Positions 9,298 through 19,868 of a stretch of 64,000 nt of DNA are shown piece by piece (the stretch's first letter is position 1; each line of letters starts with the position of its first letter). The position numbers and the translations under genes are program-made. The stretch is taken from contig CAWAYV010000013.1 of NCBI GenBank assembly GCA_963786295.1, positions 26,136 to 90,135 on the forward strand, given 5' to 3'. This DNA comes from JACCZX01 sp963786295 (GTDB taxonomy: Bacteria; Pseudomonadota; Gammaproteobacteria; Burkholderiales; Burkholderiaceae_F). The notes under the pieces were generated by a model, which ran no database searches, was not told the origin of the DNA, and was given only the letters and a program-made list of their open reading frames with translations.

Positions 9298-10501
9298 ATG
9301 AAACGTCGCACGCTACTGAAGGCCGCTCCGGCCGCGAGTTTGCTTGCCGTCACCCCCTTCGCCGCGCGCTCGAGCGGCGGCAGCTGGCGCACCTTCGAAG
9401 TCGTCACGCGAGTCGAGGTCGCCGCGCCGACCGGTCAGGTCATGGTATGGGTACCGTTGCCGCTGTCGCAGGACACCGACTGGTTTCAGACGCTGGAGAA
9501 CTCCGCCACCGGCAACTTCACCGTCAACAACGACGTGATCGAACCGAACTATCGGGCGGCGATCGGCGCCGCGACGTTCAAGCCGAGCGAAGCACAGCCC
9601 GTGTTCGAGGTGACCAGTCGTTTTCGCACGCGTGATCGCAACGTCGAGTTCAAGCCGGGCGCTGGCATGTTGGCAAGCGCTGCGGAACAGGCGACTTACC
9701 TGAAGCCGACAGAGTTCATGCCGACCGACGGCATCGTGCGCGACACCGCGCTGAAGATCACTAAAGGCGCGCGCACCGATGTCGACAAGGCGCGCGCGAT
9801 CTACAACTGGGCGGTCGAGAACACCGAGCGCGATCCCAAGACGAAGGGCTGCGGCGTCGGCGACATCAAGGCAATGCTCGAAAGCAATAACCTGCGCGGC
9901 AAGTGCGCGGACTTGAACGCGCTGTTCGTTGCGCTGGCGCGAGCTTCGGGCGTGCCGGCGCGCGACGTGTATGGCGTGCGCGTCGCCGATTCGAAGCGCG
10001 GTTACAAGAGTCTCGGCAAGTCCGGCGACATTACGCGAGGCGCAGCATTGCCGCGCCGAGTTTTATGCACAGAACATCGGCTGGATTCCGGTCGACCCTG
10101 CCGACGTGCGCAAGGTCGTGCTGGAGGAGAAGCCCGGGCTCACGCTGAGCGACGATGTCGTCAAGCAAGCGCGATCGATGCTATGGGGCGGATGGGAAGG
10201 CAACTGGCTCGCTTACAACTACGCGCACGACGTGCGATTGCCGGGATCGAGCAAAGCGCCGGTGCCGTTTCTGATGTACCCACAGGCAGAGAACGCACAG
10301 GGGCGGATGGACAGCCTCGATCCGGACAACTTTAAATATCGAATCTCGGCGCGCGAGATTACTAGTAAATTCGCGCTACTTCTTCGCCGGCACGTTAACG
10401 ATCGGCGCCGGCGGGCCCGAGCGCTTCCGCATGTCGACAATCGGCGCCGGCGAGGAGCCTTTTTCGTCGGCGGTCGGCGCATCGTCGACTTTCTTGCCTG
10501 A
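9298..10501 (+). CDS. transglutaminase-like cysteine protease-fold exported protein (one frame break, C-end uncertain)
   Basis: Start ATG at 9298 (GGAG upstream) gives a twin-arginine-like signal (MKRRTLLKAAPAASLLAVTP). The domain is transglutaminase-like: the Cys in LRGKCADLNALFVALARASG (residues ~203-222), His in a QHCRAEFYAQ segment and Asp in WIPVDPADVRK make the triad. Typical of periplasmic COG1305 proteins whose substrates are unknown. The frame changes at about 10040 (one extra base near GGCGCAGC). After AREITS (~10370) the open frame runs 126 bases, Arg-rich, antisense to the end of the asmA-like gene. The real stop is probably near 10370 and lost by an indel. Confidence 0.8.
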
Positions 10502-12479
10502 TTGTTTAACGGCGCTGCTGACCGGCGCCAGCACGGCCCGACAGTCGGCGTTCTGTCCGGGACCCGTTTCGATCAGCGGAATCAACGCCAGCAGCGGATT
10601 CACAACGCCAAGCGCGACAGCGCTGAGGCCGCGTCCAATCGTCTGACCGGATACTCTGAAGTCAGCATTGCGGAAAGTGCCATAGATATGCACCGGACCG
10701 CGCAATGACAGGATGCCCGGGCCTTTTGGGCCGCGGATCGAGTGTGATGTCGAACTGCTCGGTCGCGAGGTTGATGGTGCCGGAACCGTCGATGCGCGAC
10801 TCGTCGGTATCGAGCACGAGCAGCTGCACAGTTCCCAAACCATTCTTAACGTCAATCCCAACGGCGCCGCAACGAATCTGCGTCGGGCGATCGCCGCCGA
10901 ACAGCAGAGGGATCAGCTCGCCGCCATGCAGATTGATAAGCCATACGCCGAGTTCAGACACGCGCCCGCCTGCCATGCCCGCGGTGATCGTCCCGTTAGA
11001 AGTCGCCAACATGTCGGCGACGGAATTGCCGCGGCCTGACAAGCGAATCTGCGCGCCGAGCGATCCGGTGCTTGTGTTCTTAAGTGTTTCAAGGGTCGGA
11101 AATAACTGGCCAAGCCGCACGCGACGCAAGTCGAGCGCTGCTTTGGCGGCAATCGGATTGCTGCGCGCATCGAGCGTGATCGTCGCGACGATATCGCCGC
11201 CCGCAAAACCGAAGTCAAGTGGGTCGAGCACGAGCACGCCCTCTTTAAGCTTCAGATGCGTGAAAAAATTCTCAAGAGGAATTTGCTCAGGAATCTTCAA
11301 CGTGCCGGCGTTCAGACGCACATCGGCGTCCATCGCGTTGAGTTTTTCGAGATTGAAGTCATTGTCTGGAAAAACTTTGCCGGGCGGCAATTTGGCCGGC
11401 GGCGGCTTGCCCTTACCCGGAGCGGGCGCTGTTGCGCTCGCGTCTTGACGCCGCGGCAAACCTACCAGCGGCCCGAGGTCGGCGAGATCGAGGCTGCGGC
11501 TCTTTAGCGTCGCGGTCAGCATGGGTCGCGGCTGCCGGAGCTCGTAGCGCGCGTCGCCTGATAGATCGGTGTTGCCGATCACGCCGCTGAAGTTTTCGTA
11601 GGTATAGACGTCGCCGTCGCGAATTAAATGGCCACTGATCCGATATGGCGGCGTATCCGGTAGCGCCAGCGGCAAGGTCGGATAGAGCGTTGCAAGACTC
11701 GGCCCACTGACCGACACCTTCGCATCGATCCGTTTCAGATTCCAGACGCCGCCCATCTGCCCTTCGGCCTTGATCGACGTGCGCCCAACGCGCAATGAGA
11801 GACGCATCGGAAACGGCTCGCTCGATTCGCGCAACGCCAAAACGCCACCCGTGTCAGCCGTTCCCTCGAACGCAGTGCCGCGCCAGCGTCCGCTAAGTGT
11901 CACATGCGCTTCGTACGGCCCGTCGACGCGGCTCACTCCGGTGGCGTCGACTTCAATGTTCTGCACTGCATCGCGTAGCGAAAGTTTCGCGTTGTTCAAC
12001 GCGAGTGATCCCACTTCGAACGTACGCGTCTCCGGCTCATCGGACTTGCGCAACTTCCAGTTGGCGCGTCCGTCCTTATCTCGCACCAGGTTCAACTGGC
12101 CATCGGTTAGGCCCAGATGCGGTAGAACGATGTGATTGGTAAACAGCGACGGCAGGCTTACGCTGACGATTAACTCGCGCAGCGCGACAAGCGGCGCATC
12201 GCCCGCCCATGGCGCATTTTCGATCGCGATGTCGGTCAGCACGACGCGCGGCGCGCGGGCGAAATCGACATCCAAAACGCCAATAGTGACCTGCCTTCCG
12301 CTGCTCTCGGTCAAGTAACGCTCAAGCGGCCCGCGAAACCAGTTCCAGTCGAAGATCGCAGTAAATACGACAAGCACAACGGCGATCGAGCCGAGCACCC
12401 ATGGCCAGCGGCGCTTGCGCGACGCGCCCGGTGGGGTTTCACCATTGAGTCGCGATGGTGGAGTAGTTGGCGTGGTCAC
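10376..12479 (-). CDS. AsmA-family membrane-anchored protein (one frame break)
   Basis: AsmA/YhjG-like protein: one N-terminal membrane helix (RWPWVLGSIAVVLVVFTAIF) followed by a large periplasmic region. AsmA relatives act in outer-membrane lipid or lipoprotein homeostasis. Signature parts are GRQVTIGVLDVDFARAP, a beta-rich repeat (MDADVRLNAGTLKIPEQIPL), LDLRRVRLGQLFPTLETLKN, and a C-terminal AsmA_2 part around GHVSELGV/LINLHGGEL-type sequence and VHIYGTFRNADFRVSG. The frame breaks near 10717: a run of four A in place of three rejoins both halves. I use the GTG at 12479 as start; the open frame extends upstream but runs antisense to egtB and lacks a ribosome site. Confidence 0.8.
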
Positions 12480-12596
12480 GATGTGAAAAATGCAAGTGCC
12501 GTGCCTGATGATGGTCCGCGAGCGACTCTTGATTCGAGAGGAAGCGCCGTCAAGTGAGCGTATTGTCTTGAGCAGAACGTGCCTTGTCGCAAAGTC

Positions 12597-13785
12597 ATGG
12601 ATAGCAAAACTGAGCTGCAGCGCGCGCGCGCCCACACCGATTCGTTGTTCGAACTCGTTGCGCGCGAGACCTTGTACGAACGCCCGATCCCGGCCCGACA
12701 CCGGCTGATTTTTTACGTCGGACATCTTGAGGCGTTCGACTGGAATCAACTCGCGCGCGGTGTCCTAGGCAAACCGTCGTTCGACGCGACGTTCGACACG
12801 TTGTTCGAAGCGGGCATCGATCCACCTCCCGGCCAGGCGCCGCAGGACACTCCGGCTGACTGGCCAACTGTCGAAGCCGTGCACGCATACAGACGCCCTC
12901 GCCCGCGCGGCCATCGATGGAATCTGGAATCAGATTCCGGCCGACATGCAACAAATGGTTATCGAACACCGCTGGATGCATGCCGAAACAATCTGCTATC
13001 TGCTGCATCAACTCGACCCCGCGTTAAAGCGTCGACCCGCCACAGAGAAGCCGCTGATTGCGCCCGCTCCACGCAGTCAGTTCGTCCGCATACCCGCCGG
13101 GAGTGCGCGGCTCGGGCAGCCGAACGGCGAGTTCGGATGGGATAACGAATTTCCAACGTATAGGCAACCTGTGCCCGAGTTCGAAATCAGCAAACACAAA
13201 GTGACGAACGCCGAATACCTGAGCTTCGTCAATGATGGCGGTGTAGCGCCGTTGTTCTGGCGCCAACGCGATGGCGCGTGGTGGTTGCACCGCATGTTTG
13301 ATGAAGTGCCGCTCCCGCTTGATGCGCCGGTGTACGCGACGCATCAACAGGCAAGCGCCTATGCGCAATGGGCAAACGCTGCGCTGCCGACTGAAGCCGA
13401 GTGGCACCGCGCTGCTTATAAAGACGACGAGCAGGCATACCCGTGGGGCAATTCGCTACCGAACGGAGTCCACGGCAACTTTGATTTTGTCGAATGGGAT
13501 CCGGTCGCCGTGACTGCGCATCCGGCCGGCGACAGCGCGTACGGCGTGTCGCAAATGATCGGCAACGGATGGGAATGGACGGCAACGCCGTTTGCAGGCT
13601 TCGATGGGTTTGAACCGAGCTCTTACTACCCGGGCTACTCGGCCAACTTCTTTGACGACGATCACTACGTGCTGAAGGGCGGCTCTCCCGTGACGTCGCG
13701 CCACCTGCTGCGCCGCTCGTTCAGAAACTGGTTTCGCGCTGACTATCCGTACGTGTATTCGACGATGAGGCTGGTTCGGCGCTAG
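12597..13785 (+). CDS. egtB: ergothioneine biosynthesis sulfoxide synthase EgtB (one frame break)
   Basis: Non-haem iron enzyme joining hercynine to a thiol donor with O2. The N-terminal DinB-like domain has RPIPARHRLIFYVGHLEAFD (first iron His) and, after the frame change, IEHRWMHAETICYLLHQL. The latter carries the HX3HXE iron motif. The C-terminal formylglycine-generating-enzyme-like domain has FEISKHKVTNAEYLSFV, LPTEAEWHRAAY, YPWGNSLPNG, GNGWEWTATPF and a RRSFRNWFR-type end. One extra base near 12886 separates the parts. egtD lies 600 bases away on the opposite strand, supporting the ergothioneine assignment over an OvoA-type function. No egtA, egtC or egtE is seen; bacteria of this type often use cysteine directly. 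Confidence 0.9.
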
Positions 13786-14359
13786 GAGTAGTCGCACGCG
13801 CTGGCGGCGCCATTTTCCGCGTTAAATCGATCAGCGCCTCGAGTAACTGGACAATCAGCTTGCGCGCTGTTTCATCGGTCAACTCACCTTGCTCGTTGAA
13901 CCGCTTTGCCGCCGAAGCGATCATCACTTCCGGCTGATTGACCACCGGCATATCGAGATACACCATCATCTGCCGCAAATGGTATTGGGCGCGCGCGGTT
14001 CCAATGCTCCCGATAGACGCACCCATGATCGCCGCCGGCTTGTGCTGCCAGGCGCTCTGACCGTAGGGTCTCCCGGCCCAATCGATCGCGTTCTTTAGCA
14101 CGCCCGGCACCGAATAGTTGTACTCCGGCGTCACAAACAACACCGCGTCACTGTCCTTGATCCTCGCCTTCAACTGGACGACCGTAGAGGGAGGCGATGC
14201 TTCGTGATCTTGATTGAACGGCGGAATCCCGTCCAACTCAATGATGTCGAGCCTCGCACCGGCAGGCACCAGCTGCTGCGCGGCGCGCAACGCGGCACGG
14301 TTGTAGGAGGCCTTACGCAGACTGCCTGCGAGACCGAGAATCCGAATCGGGTCGTTCAT
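13721..14359 (-). CDS. NADPH-dependent FMN reductase
   Basis: Flavodoxin-fold oxidoreductase of the YieF/ChrR/ArsH-like family. Start at 14359 (MNDPIRILGLAGSLRKASYN) shows the FMN-phosphate loop GSLRKASYNRAAL. VTPEYNYSVPGVLKNAIDW is the flavin ring-binding motif, and GASIGSIGTARAQYHLRQMM is the dimer/active-site region. Likely reduces flavin, quinones or metals with NAD(P)H. The gene sits between egtB and egtD; its 3' end overlaps the egtB 3' end by 65 bases in convergent orientation, with a Ser/Thr/Pro-rich last 25 residues that may be an extension caused by an indel. Confidence 0.9.
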   Translation of the reverse strand: MNDPIRILGLAGSLRKASYNRAALRAAQQLVPAGARLDIIELDGIPPFNQDHEASPPSTVVQLKARIKDSDAVLFVTPEYNYSVPGVLKNAIDWAGRPYGQSAWQHKPAAIMGASIGSIGTARAQYHLRQMMVYLDMPVVNQPEVMIASAAKRFNEQGELTDETARKLIVQLLEALIDLTRKMAPPARATTPSAEPASSSNTRTDSQRETSF

Positions 14360-14393
14360 AGCGCGGGTTCTAAAAAAAGGAGCGTACGCCGTT

Positions 14394-15374
14394 CTAAGCG
14401 GCCGCGAGCGCCACTGCGAAGCCGCACCGGTCGTCGGTATACAACTGAACCGATCGGTAACCTGCCCGCGTGAGCAGTTGCCGCAAGCTTTCCGGCGTGT
14501 ACTTGTAAGAGTTTTCGGTATGGATACGCGCACCTACTCCAAATGCGCGCTCGGTTCCTGGCCAACGCACCGTCACATCGCGGCGCGCTTCAACGTGCAT
14601 TTCGACTCGCGAGTGTTCGGGATTGAAAAAAGCGACGTGGCGCCAGTCTGCGACATCGAAGTCGCTGCCCAGTAATGCATTGACGTTGCGCAGCACGTTC
14701 AAGTTGAATGCCGCGGTGACGCCGAGCGGATCGTCGTAGGCAAGATCGAGCAGCCGTTTGTCCTTGACGAGATCGACCCCCAGCAGCAGGTGTCCATCGT
14801 CGCCACACACTGCGCGTGTGCGCCGTAAGAACGGCAACGCCTGCTCGGGCTCAAAGTTTCCGATCGACGAGCCTGGATAGAACAGCACGCGCGATCCGTC
14901 CGCGACTTCCTCGGGAAGCTCAATTGTCTGAGTGAAGTCCTGCGCGATGCCGATCATCGAGTGCTGCGGGTTGCGCTGCGCCAGCACGTTGAGCCGATCG
15001 CGCAGAAACTCGGCAGCGATATCGATCGCCACATACTGCGTCGGCGCCAGCCAGCCGAACAAACGCTCGGCCTTTTCGCAATTGCCGGCACCGAGGTCGA
15101 TCAGCACGCCGCCCGGTCCAATGCGCGCGGCGATCTCGTGCACGTGGGCCTCGACGATCGCGCGCTCGGTGCGCATCAACGGATACTCGGGCAGCTCGCA
15201 AATCGCCTCGAATAGGCGCGATCCGACCGCGTCGTAAAAATATTTCGGCGGTATCGACGCGTGCGGTTCGAGCAGCGCCTCGGCGAGCTCCGCGCGCGGA
15301 TCAACCGTCACCGCGAGCAGATCGATGAACTGCGGCGCTGCTCGTAAGGGCGCAAGGACTTCGTCAGGAACCAT
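14394..15374 (-). CDS. egtD: L-histidine N-alpha-methyltransferase EgtD
   Basis: Trimethylates histidine to hercynine with SAM, the first step of ergothioneine synthesis. Visible are SIPPKYFYDAVGSRLFEAIC, CELPEYPLMRTERAIV, the SAM-binding ULIDLGAGN-type motif (VLIDLGAGNCEKAERLF), VLFYPGSSIGNFEPEQA and LLGVDLVKDKRLLDLAYDDP, followed by the family C-terminus with ENSYKYTPESLRQLLTRAGY. 326 residues, standard. It is read in the same direction as the flavin reductase and threonine dehydratase genes and lies 35 bases upstream of the reductase start. Confidence 0.96.
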   Translation of the reverse strand: MVPDEVLAPLRAAPQFIDLLAVTVDPRAELAEALLEPHASIPPKYFYDAVGSRLFEAICELPEYPLMRTERAIVEAHVHEIAARIGPGGVLIDLGAGNCEKAERLFGWLAPTQYVAIDIAAEFLRDRLNVLAQRNPQHSMIGIAQDFTQTIELPEEVADGSRVLFYPGSSIGNFEPEQALPFLRRTRAVCGDDGHLLLGVDLVKDKRLLDLAYDDPLGVTAAFNLNVLRNVNALLGSDFDVADWRHVAFFNPEHSRVEMHVEARRDVTVRWPGTERAFGVGARIHTENSYKYTPESLRQLLTRAGYRSVQLYTDDRCGFAVALAAA

Positions 15375-15394
15375 AGATTGATCTTAAGACCGTA

Positions 15395-16657
15395 CTAATA
15401 CGGATGCGTGGTGGCGTAGAGGCCCGCAGCTTGCAATGTGCGAAGCACTTCATCGATGTGCTCCGGCCCGCGCGTCTGCAGAACGAACTCGAGCTCGGCA
15501 TTCTGGACCGGCAGCGTGGTAAACGCGCGTTGATGTTCGACTTCCTCAATATTTGCTCCCGCTTGCCCGATCAACGTCGCCGCTCGCGCCAATTCGCCCG
15601 GTACATCACGCGTGTGCACTCGGATGCGAGCCAGTCGACCAGCACGAACCATGCCGCGTTCGATGATGTCAGCCAGCACCATCGGATCGATATTGCCGCC
15701 GCACAGGATCAGCCCGACCTTGCGACCGATAAAGCGCTCGCGATGTCGCATCATCGCCGCCAGCCCGGTCGCGCCGGCACCTTCGACGACGGACTTTTCG
15801 ATCTCGAGCAGCATCACGATCGCCTGTTCGATATCGCCTTCGGACACGAGCACCACATCGTTGACCAACCTCTTGACGATCTGCACAGTCAGATCACCTG
15901 GCTGCTTGACGGCGATGCCTTCGGCCAGCGTCGCATTAGCCGAAGGCATGTCGACACCCTTGAACGCCGCATACATCGACGGAAACTGATCGGTCTGCAC
16001 GCCGACGATGTCGATCGCAGGCTTAAGGTGACGTGCCGCAATCGCAACGCCTGAAATCAATCCGCCACCACCGATCGCCACGCACAGGCAATCGATACTC
16101 GGCTGTTGGGTGAGCATTTCGAGCGCGATCGTGCCCTGCCCCGCAATCACGTCGGGATCATCGTACGGATGCAGCATCGTCAGCGCACGCGAACTCGCGA
16201 GCCGCGCGGCTTCGGCTTTCGCATCGTCAAACGTGTCGCCGAAGAGCACGACCTCGGCGCCGAAGCCGCGCGTACGTTCGATCTTGACCATCGGCGAAAA
16301 ACGCGGCATCACAATCACCGCCGGAACGCCAAGCAGCTGCGCGTGGTAAGCAACCCCCTGTGCGTGATTACCGGCTGACACCGCTATCACGCCTTTGTCG
16401 CGCTGCTGCTGTGACATCAAGGTGAGCTTGTTCAGCGCGCCGCGTTCCTTGAACGACGAGGTGAACTGCAGGTTCTCGAACTTCAGGTAAACCTCGGCGC
16501 CGGTGATCTGCGACAGCGTCCGCGAATGCAGACACGGCGTAATCTCGACGTGGCCCGCCAGCCGGGCCTGCGCTGCAATGACGTCGTCAAAGGTGACTGC
16601 GGTTTTGTTCAATGCAGTGCTTGCCAGGTGCGGCGCTTGATTGTAGCGAGAGCGCAC
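15395..16657 (-). CDS. threonine dehydratase (PLP-dependent threonine ammonia-lyase)
   Basis: Converts threonine to 2-oxobutyrate and ammonia. Fold-type II PLP enzyme: FTSSFKERGALNKL carries the PLP Lys, SAGNHAQGVAYHAQLLGV the Asn/Gly-rich phosphate contacts, AIGGGGLISGVAIAARHLKP the phosphate-binding Gly loop, and LILCGGNIDPMVLADI the Ser/Cys loop. The C-terminus (RLARIRVHTRDVPGELARAA) is a single ACT-like regulatory domain, as in the ~400-residue catabolic or IlvA1-like enzymes rather than the longer biosynthetic IlvA. The open frame starts at 16657; a later start near residue 18 is possible. Divergent from the ABC ATPase gene with 26 bases between starts. Confidence 0.92.
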   Translation of the reverse strand: MRSRYNQAPHLASTALNKTAVTFDDVIAAQARLAGHVEITPCLHSRTLSQITGAEVYLKFENLQFTSSFKERGALNKLTLMSQQQRDKGVIAVSAGNHAQGVAYHAQLLGVPAVIVMPRFSPMVKIERTRGFGAEVVLFGDTFDDAKAEAARLASSRALTMLHPYDDPDVIAGQGTIALEMLTQQPSIDCLCVAIGGGGLISGVAIAARHLKPAIDIVGVQTDQFPSMYAAFKGVDMPSANATLAEGIAVKQPGDLTVQIVKRLVNDVVLVSEGDIEQAIVMLLEIEKSVVEGAGATGLAAMMRHRERFIGRKVGLILCGGNIDPMVLADIIERGMVRAGRLARIRVHTRDVPGELARAATLIGQAGANIEEVEHQRAFTTLPVQNAELEFVLQTRGPEHIDEVLRTLQAAGLYATTHPY

Positions 16658-16683
16658 GCAGTGCCGCTCCGTAGAATCTGCGC

Positions 16684-17352
16684 ATGCTGGCGGTCGAAGG
16701 TCTGGTCAAGCGGTTCGGTGCGCGTACCGTGCTCGATGGACTCAGCCTTAGCGTTACGGCCGGTGAATACGTCGCGGTCGTCGGCGAGTCGGGGTCCGGC
16801 AAATCGACGTTGCTGAACTTGATTGCGGGTCTTGATCAGCCCGATGCCGGAAGTGTCGCGATCGATGGCGCGAACCTCGGCGTGATGAACGATGAACAAC
16901 GCACGCTGACCCGACGCGCGAAACTCGGCTTTGTGTTTCAGTCGTTTCACATCCTGCCGCATCTGACGGTTGCGCAGAACGTCGAGCTGCCGCTGGTGCT
17001 GCTGGGCGTCGCGCGCGATGCGCGCGCCGAGCGTGTGGCCGAGCTGCTGACCGCGGTCGGCCTCGGCGATCGCGGCGCGAGCATGCCGCGCGAGCTGTCG
17101 GGTGGCGAGCTGCAACGTATCGCGCTCGCGCGCGCGCTCGTGCATCGCCCCCTGCTGATCCTCGCTGACGAGCCGACCGGCAATCTTGACCCGGACACCG
17201 CGCAAACCGTATTGAGGCTGCTGGCGCGCGAAATCCGGTCGCGCTGCGCCGGCGGCGTGCTGGTTACGCATTCCGAATCGGCCGCGCAATCAGCGGACCG
17301 CATCGTTGTGCTCGATCACGGACGGCTGAGTCCAAAGCCATGTTCTGGCTAG
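16684..17352 (+). CDS. LolD/MacB-type ABC transporter ATP-binding protein
   Basis: ATPase of a lipoprotein- or small-molecule-export type ABC system. Walker A GESGSGKST, Q-loop FVFQSFHILPHLT, signature LSGGELQRIALARAL and Walker B LLILADEPTGNLD are all present; VLVTHSESAA carries the switch His. 222 residues, the LolD size. Its end overlaps the following FtsX-domain permease by 13 bases, and the third gene, an AttH-like protein, overlaps that one. This gene order is the AttEFGH-type layout. Confidence 0.93.
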   Translation: MLAVEGLVKRFGARTVLDGLSLSVTAGEYVAVVGESGSGKSTLLNLIAGLDQPDAGSVAIDGANLGVMNDEQRTLTRRAKLGFVFQSFHILPHLTVAQNVELPLVLLGVARDARAERVAELLTAVGLGDRGASMPRELSGGELQRIALARALVHRPLLILADEPTGNLDPDTAQTVLRLLAREIRSRCAGGVLVTHSESAAQSADRIVVLDHGRLSPKPCSG

Positions 17353-19868
17353 CAAGGCACGTCATCGCCGGCTACGCGCGACAGCATCGGGTGCGCACGC
17401 TGGTCCAGATCATCGCGATTGCGGTCGGTGTTGCGCTCGGCTATGCGGTGCACTTGATCAACGCGTCGGCACTGAACGAGTTTTCGTCCGCAGTGAGATC
17501 CGCGACCGGACAAGCCGACGCCTCGATCACCGGATCAACCACAGGATTTGACGAGCGTGTGCTGGAACGCGTGATCGCGCATCCGTCCGTCGAGCTTGCA
17601 AGCCCGCGCCTCACCATCAGCGCAGCCGTGCTCGATACCGGCGCCGAGACGGCACCATTGCTGACGATCGTCGGGCTCGATGCACTTCGCGCGTCGGCGT
17701 TGTCGTCGAATCTGCTTCCGGTGCCCCCGCGCGGCGCTTCGCGTTTCGCTTTGATCGACGACGGAATCTTCCTTTCGCCGGCCGCGCTGCAGAAGTTCCG
17801 CCTCAACGTTGGCGATGCACTGCGCGTGCAGGTCACCGATCGAGTCGTATCGCTGCCCATCGTCGGCACTGTGCCCGGTGCAGGTGCTGAACAACTGATC
17901 GGCGTGATGGATCTGGGTTTTGCGCAATGGCGGCTCGATAGGCTCGGAACGCTGACGCGCATCGACTTGAAGCTCGCCCCCGGCGCATCACCGGCCTCGG
18001 TCGCGCAGTCGCTCACGCTGCCGTCCGGCGTTGCCTTGACGGGCACCGACACCGAAGAGACACGCGTATCGAATCTTTCACGTGCGTATCGCGTCAACCT
18101 GAGCGTGCTGGCGCTGGTGGCGCTGTTTACCGGCGCGTTCCTGGTGTTGTCGCTGCAGGCGCAGGCGACGATCGCGCGCCGTTCGCAACTGGCGTTTCTG
18201 CGCGTGACCGGTGTCACTGCGCGCGAAGTTCAATGGCTGCTGATCGGCGAGGCACTGTTGCTTGGTGCAATCGGCAGCGCGCTCGGTCTCGTACTCGGCG
18301 CGGCGCTCGCAACGGTCAGCCTGCAGTTGCTCGGCGGCGATCTAGGCAGTGGCTTCTTTTCCGGCACGCAGCCCGAGGTCGAATACTCCGCAGGTCCGCT
18401 CGCGGCTTTTTTTGCACTGGGTTTGGCCGCGTCGATCGCCGGCAGCTGGTTACCGGCGCGCGACGCGGCTCGCACATCGCCTGCGCTCGCGATGAAGGCG
18501 GGCGCCGAAGAAGATGCGCACAAGCCGCTCGGCCGCGCGTGGCCCGGTGTTGCGCTGCTGGTGTTGGCAGCCCTGCTCGTGGGACTGCCACCGGTCAACG
18601 GCATTCCCGTGTTCGGCTACGCGACGATCGCGGCAGTGTTGATCGGCGCCATCGTGTTGCAGACGAGAATCGCGCGCTCGGTGTTCGAGCCGCTCGCGCG
18701 CTATCTGGAACGCTCTGCAAAATCGCCGACATTGTTGCTTGCGGTGACGCGGATCGCGCAGGCGCCGAGCTTTGCCGCGATCGGCATGGCCGGCATCGTC
18801 GCGAGCTTCGCGTTGATGATTGCGATGGCCACGATGGTCGCGAGCTTTCGCGACTCGGTCGACGACTGGCTGACGCGCATTCTGCCGGCGCCGCTTTACG
18901 TGCGCGCGGCGCCCGGCGCATCGACCGCATTTTTCTCTCAGGCGGACATCGAACGCATCAAGTCGCATCCGGCGGTTGAACGTGCTGAATTTTCGCGCGC
19001 TGTCCGATTGCAGCTAGATCCGCAGCGCGCGCAAGTGACATTGATCGCACGGCCCATCGACGCTGCCAATCCGGGCGCCATGCTGCCATTGACGGGGGCG
19101 ACCGCACCGTGGACGCAGGGTATGCCGCCACCGATCTGGATCAGCGAACCGATGGTCGATATCTACGGCATGCGCGTGGGCCAAACCGTTGAATTGCCGC
19201 TGGGCGGCCGCTCGCAAGCGTTCACCGTCGCCGGTGTGTGGCGCGACTATGCGCGCCAGTTCGGCGCGATCGCGATGCGCACGTCCGACTATCAATCGTT
19301 GACCGGCGATAACACCGTGACCGACGCTGCCGTATGGCTGAAGCCTGGCTACGTCGCGAGCCGCGTGATTGCCGAATTGCGCACGCAGATCGAATCGCCG
19401 GCGGCCGAGTTCGCCGAAACCGGTGAGATTCGCCAGATCAGTCTGCGAATCTTCGATCGCAGCTTTGCGGTCACTTATGTGCTCGAAATCGCGGCAATCG
19501 TGATCGGGCTGATCGGCATCGCGGCGACCTTTTCATCGCAGGCGATTGCGCGTACCCGCGAGTTCGGCATGCTGCGCCACATTGGGCTGACGCGACGGCA
19601 GATACTGCAGATGCTCGCGCTCGAGGGCGCGCTGCTAACTGCGCTGGCCATTGCAGTAGGTTTGGTGACCGGGCTTGTAGTGTCGATCGTGTTGATCGAA
19701 GTGATCAATCCGCAGTCGTTTAACTGGACGATGGACTTCAACGCGCCGCAGGGCCTGATCGCCGTGCTCATGATGGCGTTGATGGCGGCAGCGGTCGCTA
19801 CGGCCGTGCTAGCCGGCCGCCGCGCGGTGTCGATCGACGCCGTGCGCGCCGTTAGCGAGGACTGGTAA
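17340..19868 (+). CDS. FtsX-like ABC transporter permease (842 residues, two FtsX domains)
   Basis: Inner-membrane permease of the LolC/MacB superfamily. One N-terminal helix (VRTLVQIIAIAVGVALGYAV) is followed by a MacB-like periplasmic domain. Next comes a first FtsX block of helices (LALVALFTGAFLVLSLQAQA; LLIGEALLLGAIGSALGLVL), a second periplasmic domain and a second FtsX block (VLEIAAIVIGLIGIAATFSS; LEGALLTALAIAVGLVTGLV). The duplicated architecture of ~840 residues fits AttF/AttG-like fused permeases. Start overlaps the ATPase gene and the stop overlaps the AttH-like gene (TAATG), so the three are translationally coupled. The cargo is unknown. Confidence 0.9.
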   Translation: MFWLARHVIAGYARQHRVRTLVQIIAIAVGVALGYAVHLINASALNEFSSAVRSATGQADASITGSTTGFDERVLERVIAHPSVELASPRLTISAAVLDTGAETAPLLTIVGLDALRASALSSNLLPVPPRGASRFALIDDGIFLSPAALQKFRLNVGDALRVQVTDRVVSLPIVGTVPGAGAEQLIGVMDLGFAQWRLDRLGTLTRIDLKLAPGASPASVAQSLTLPSGVALTGTDTEETRVSNLSRAYRVNLSVLALVALFTGAFLVLSLQAQATIARRSQLAFLRVTGVTAREVQWLLIGEALLLGAIGSALGLVLGAALATVSLQLLGGDLGSGFFSGTQPEVEYSAGPLAAFFALGLAASIAGSWLPARDAARTSPALAMKAGAEEDAHKPLGRAWPGVALLVLAALLVGLPPVNGIPVFGYATIAAVLIGAIVLQTRIARSVFEPLARYLERSAKSPTLLLAVTRIAQAPSFAAIGMAGIVASFALMIAMATMVASFRDSVDDWLTRILPAPLYVRAAPGASTAFFSQADIERIKSHPAVERAEFSRAVRLQLDPQRAQVTLIARPIDAANPGAMLPLTGATAPWTQGMPPPIWISEPMVDIYGMRVGQTVELPLGGRSQAFTVAGVWRDYARQFGAIAMRTSDYQSLTGDNTVTDAAVWLKPGYVASRVIAELRTQIESPAAEFAETGEIRQISLRIFDRSFAVTYVLEIAAIVIGLIGIAATFSSQAIARTREFGMLRHIGLTRRQILQMLALEGALLTALAIAVGLVTGLVVSIVLIEVINPQSFNWTMDFNAPQGLIAVLMMALMAAAVATAVLAGRRAVSIDAVRAVSEDW

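Noticed and set aside
10371..10501. Arg-rich C-terminal extension of the transglutaminase-like protein as a real domain
   Set aside because: It is antisense to the end of the asmA-like gene and follows the point where the family ends; a lost stop codon is more likely.
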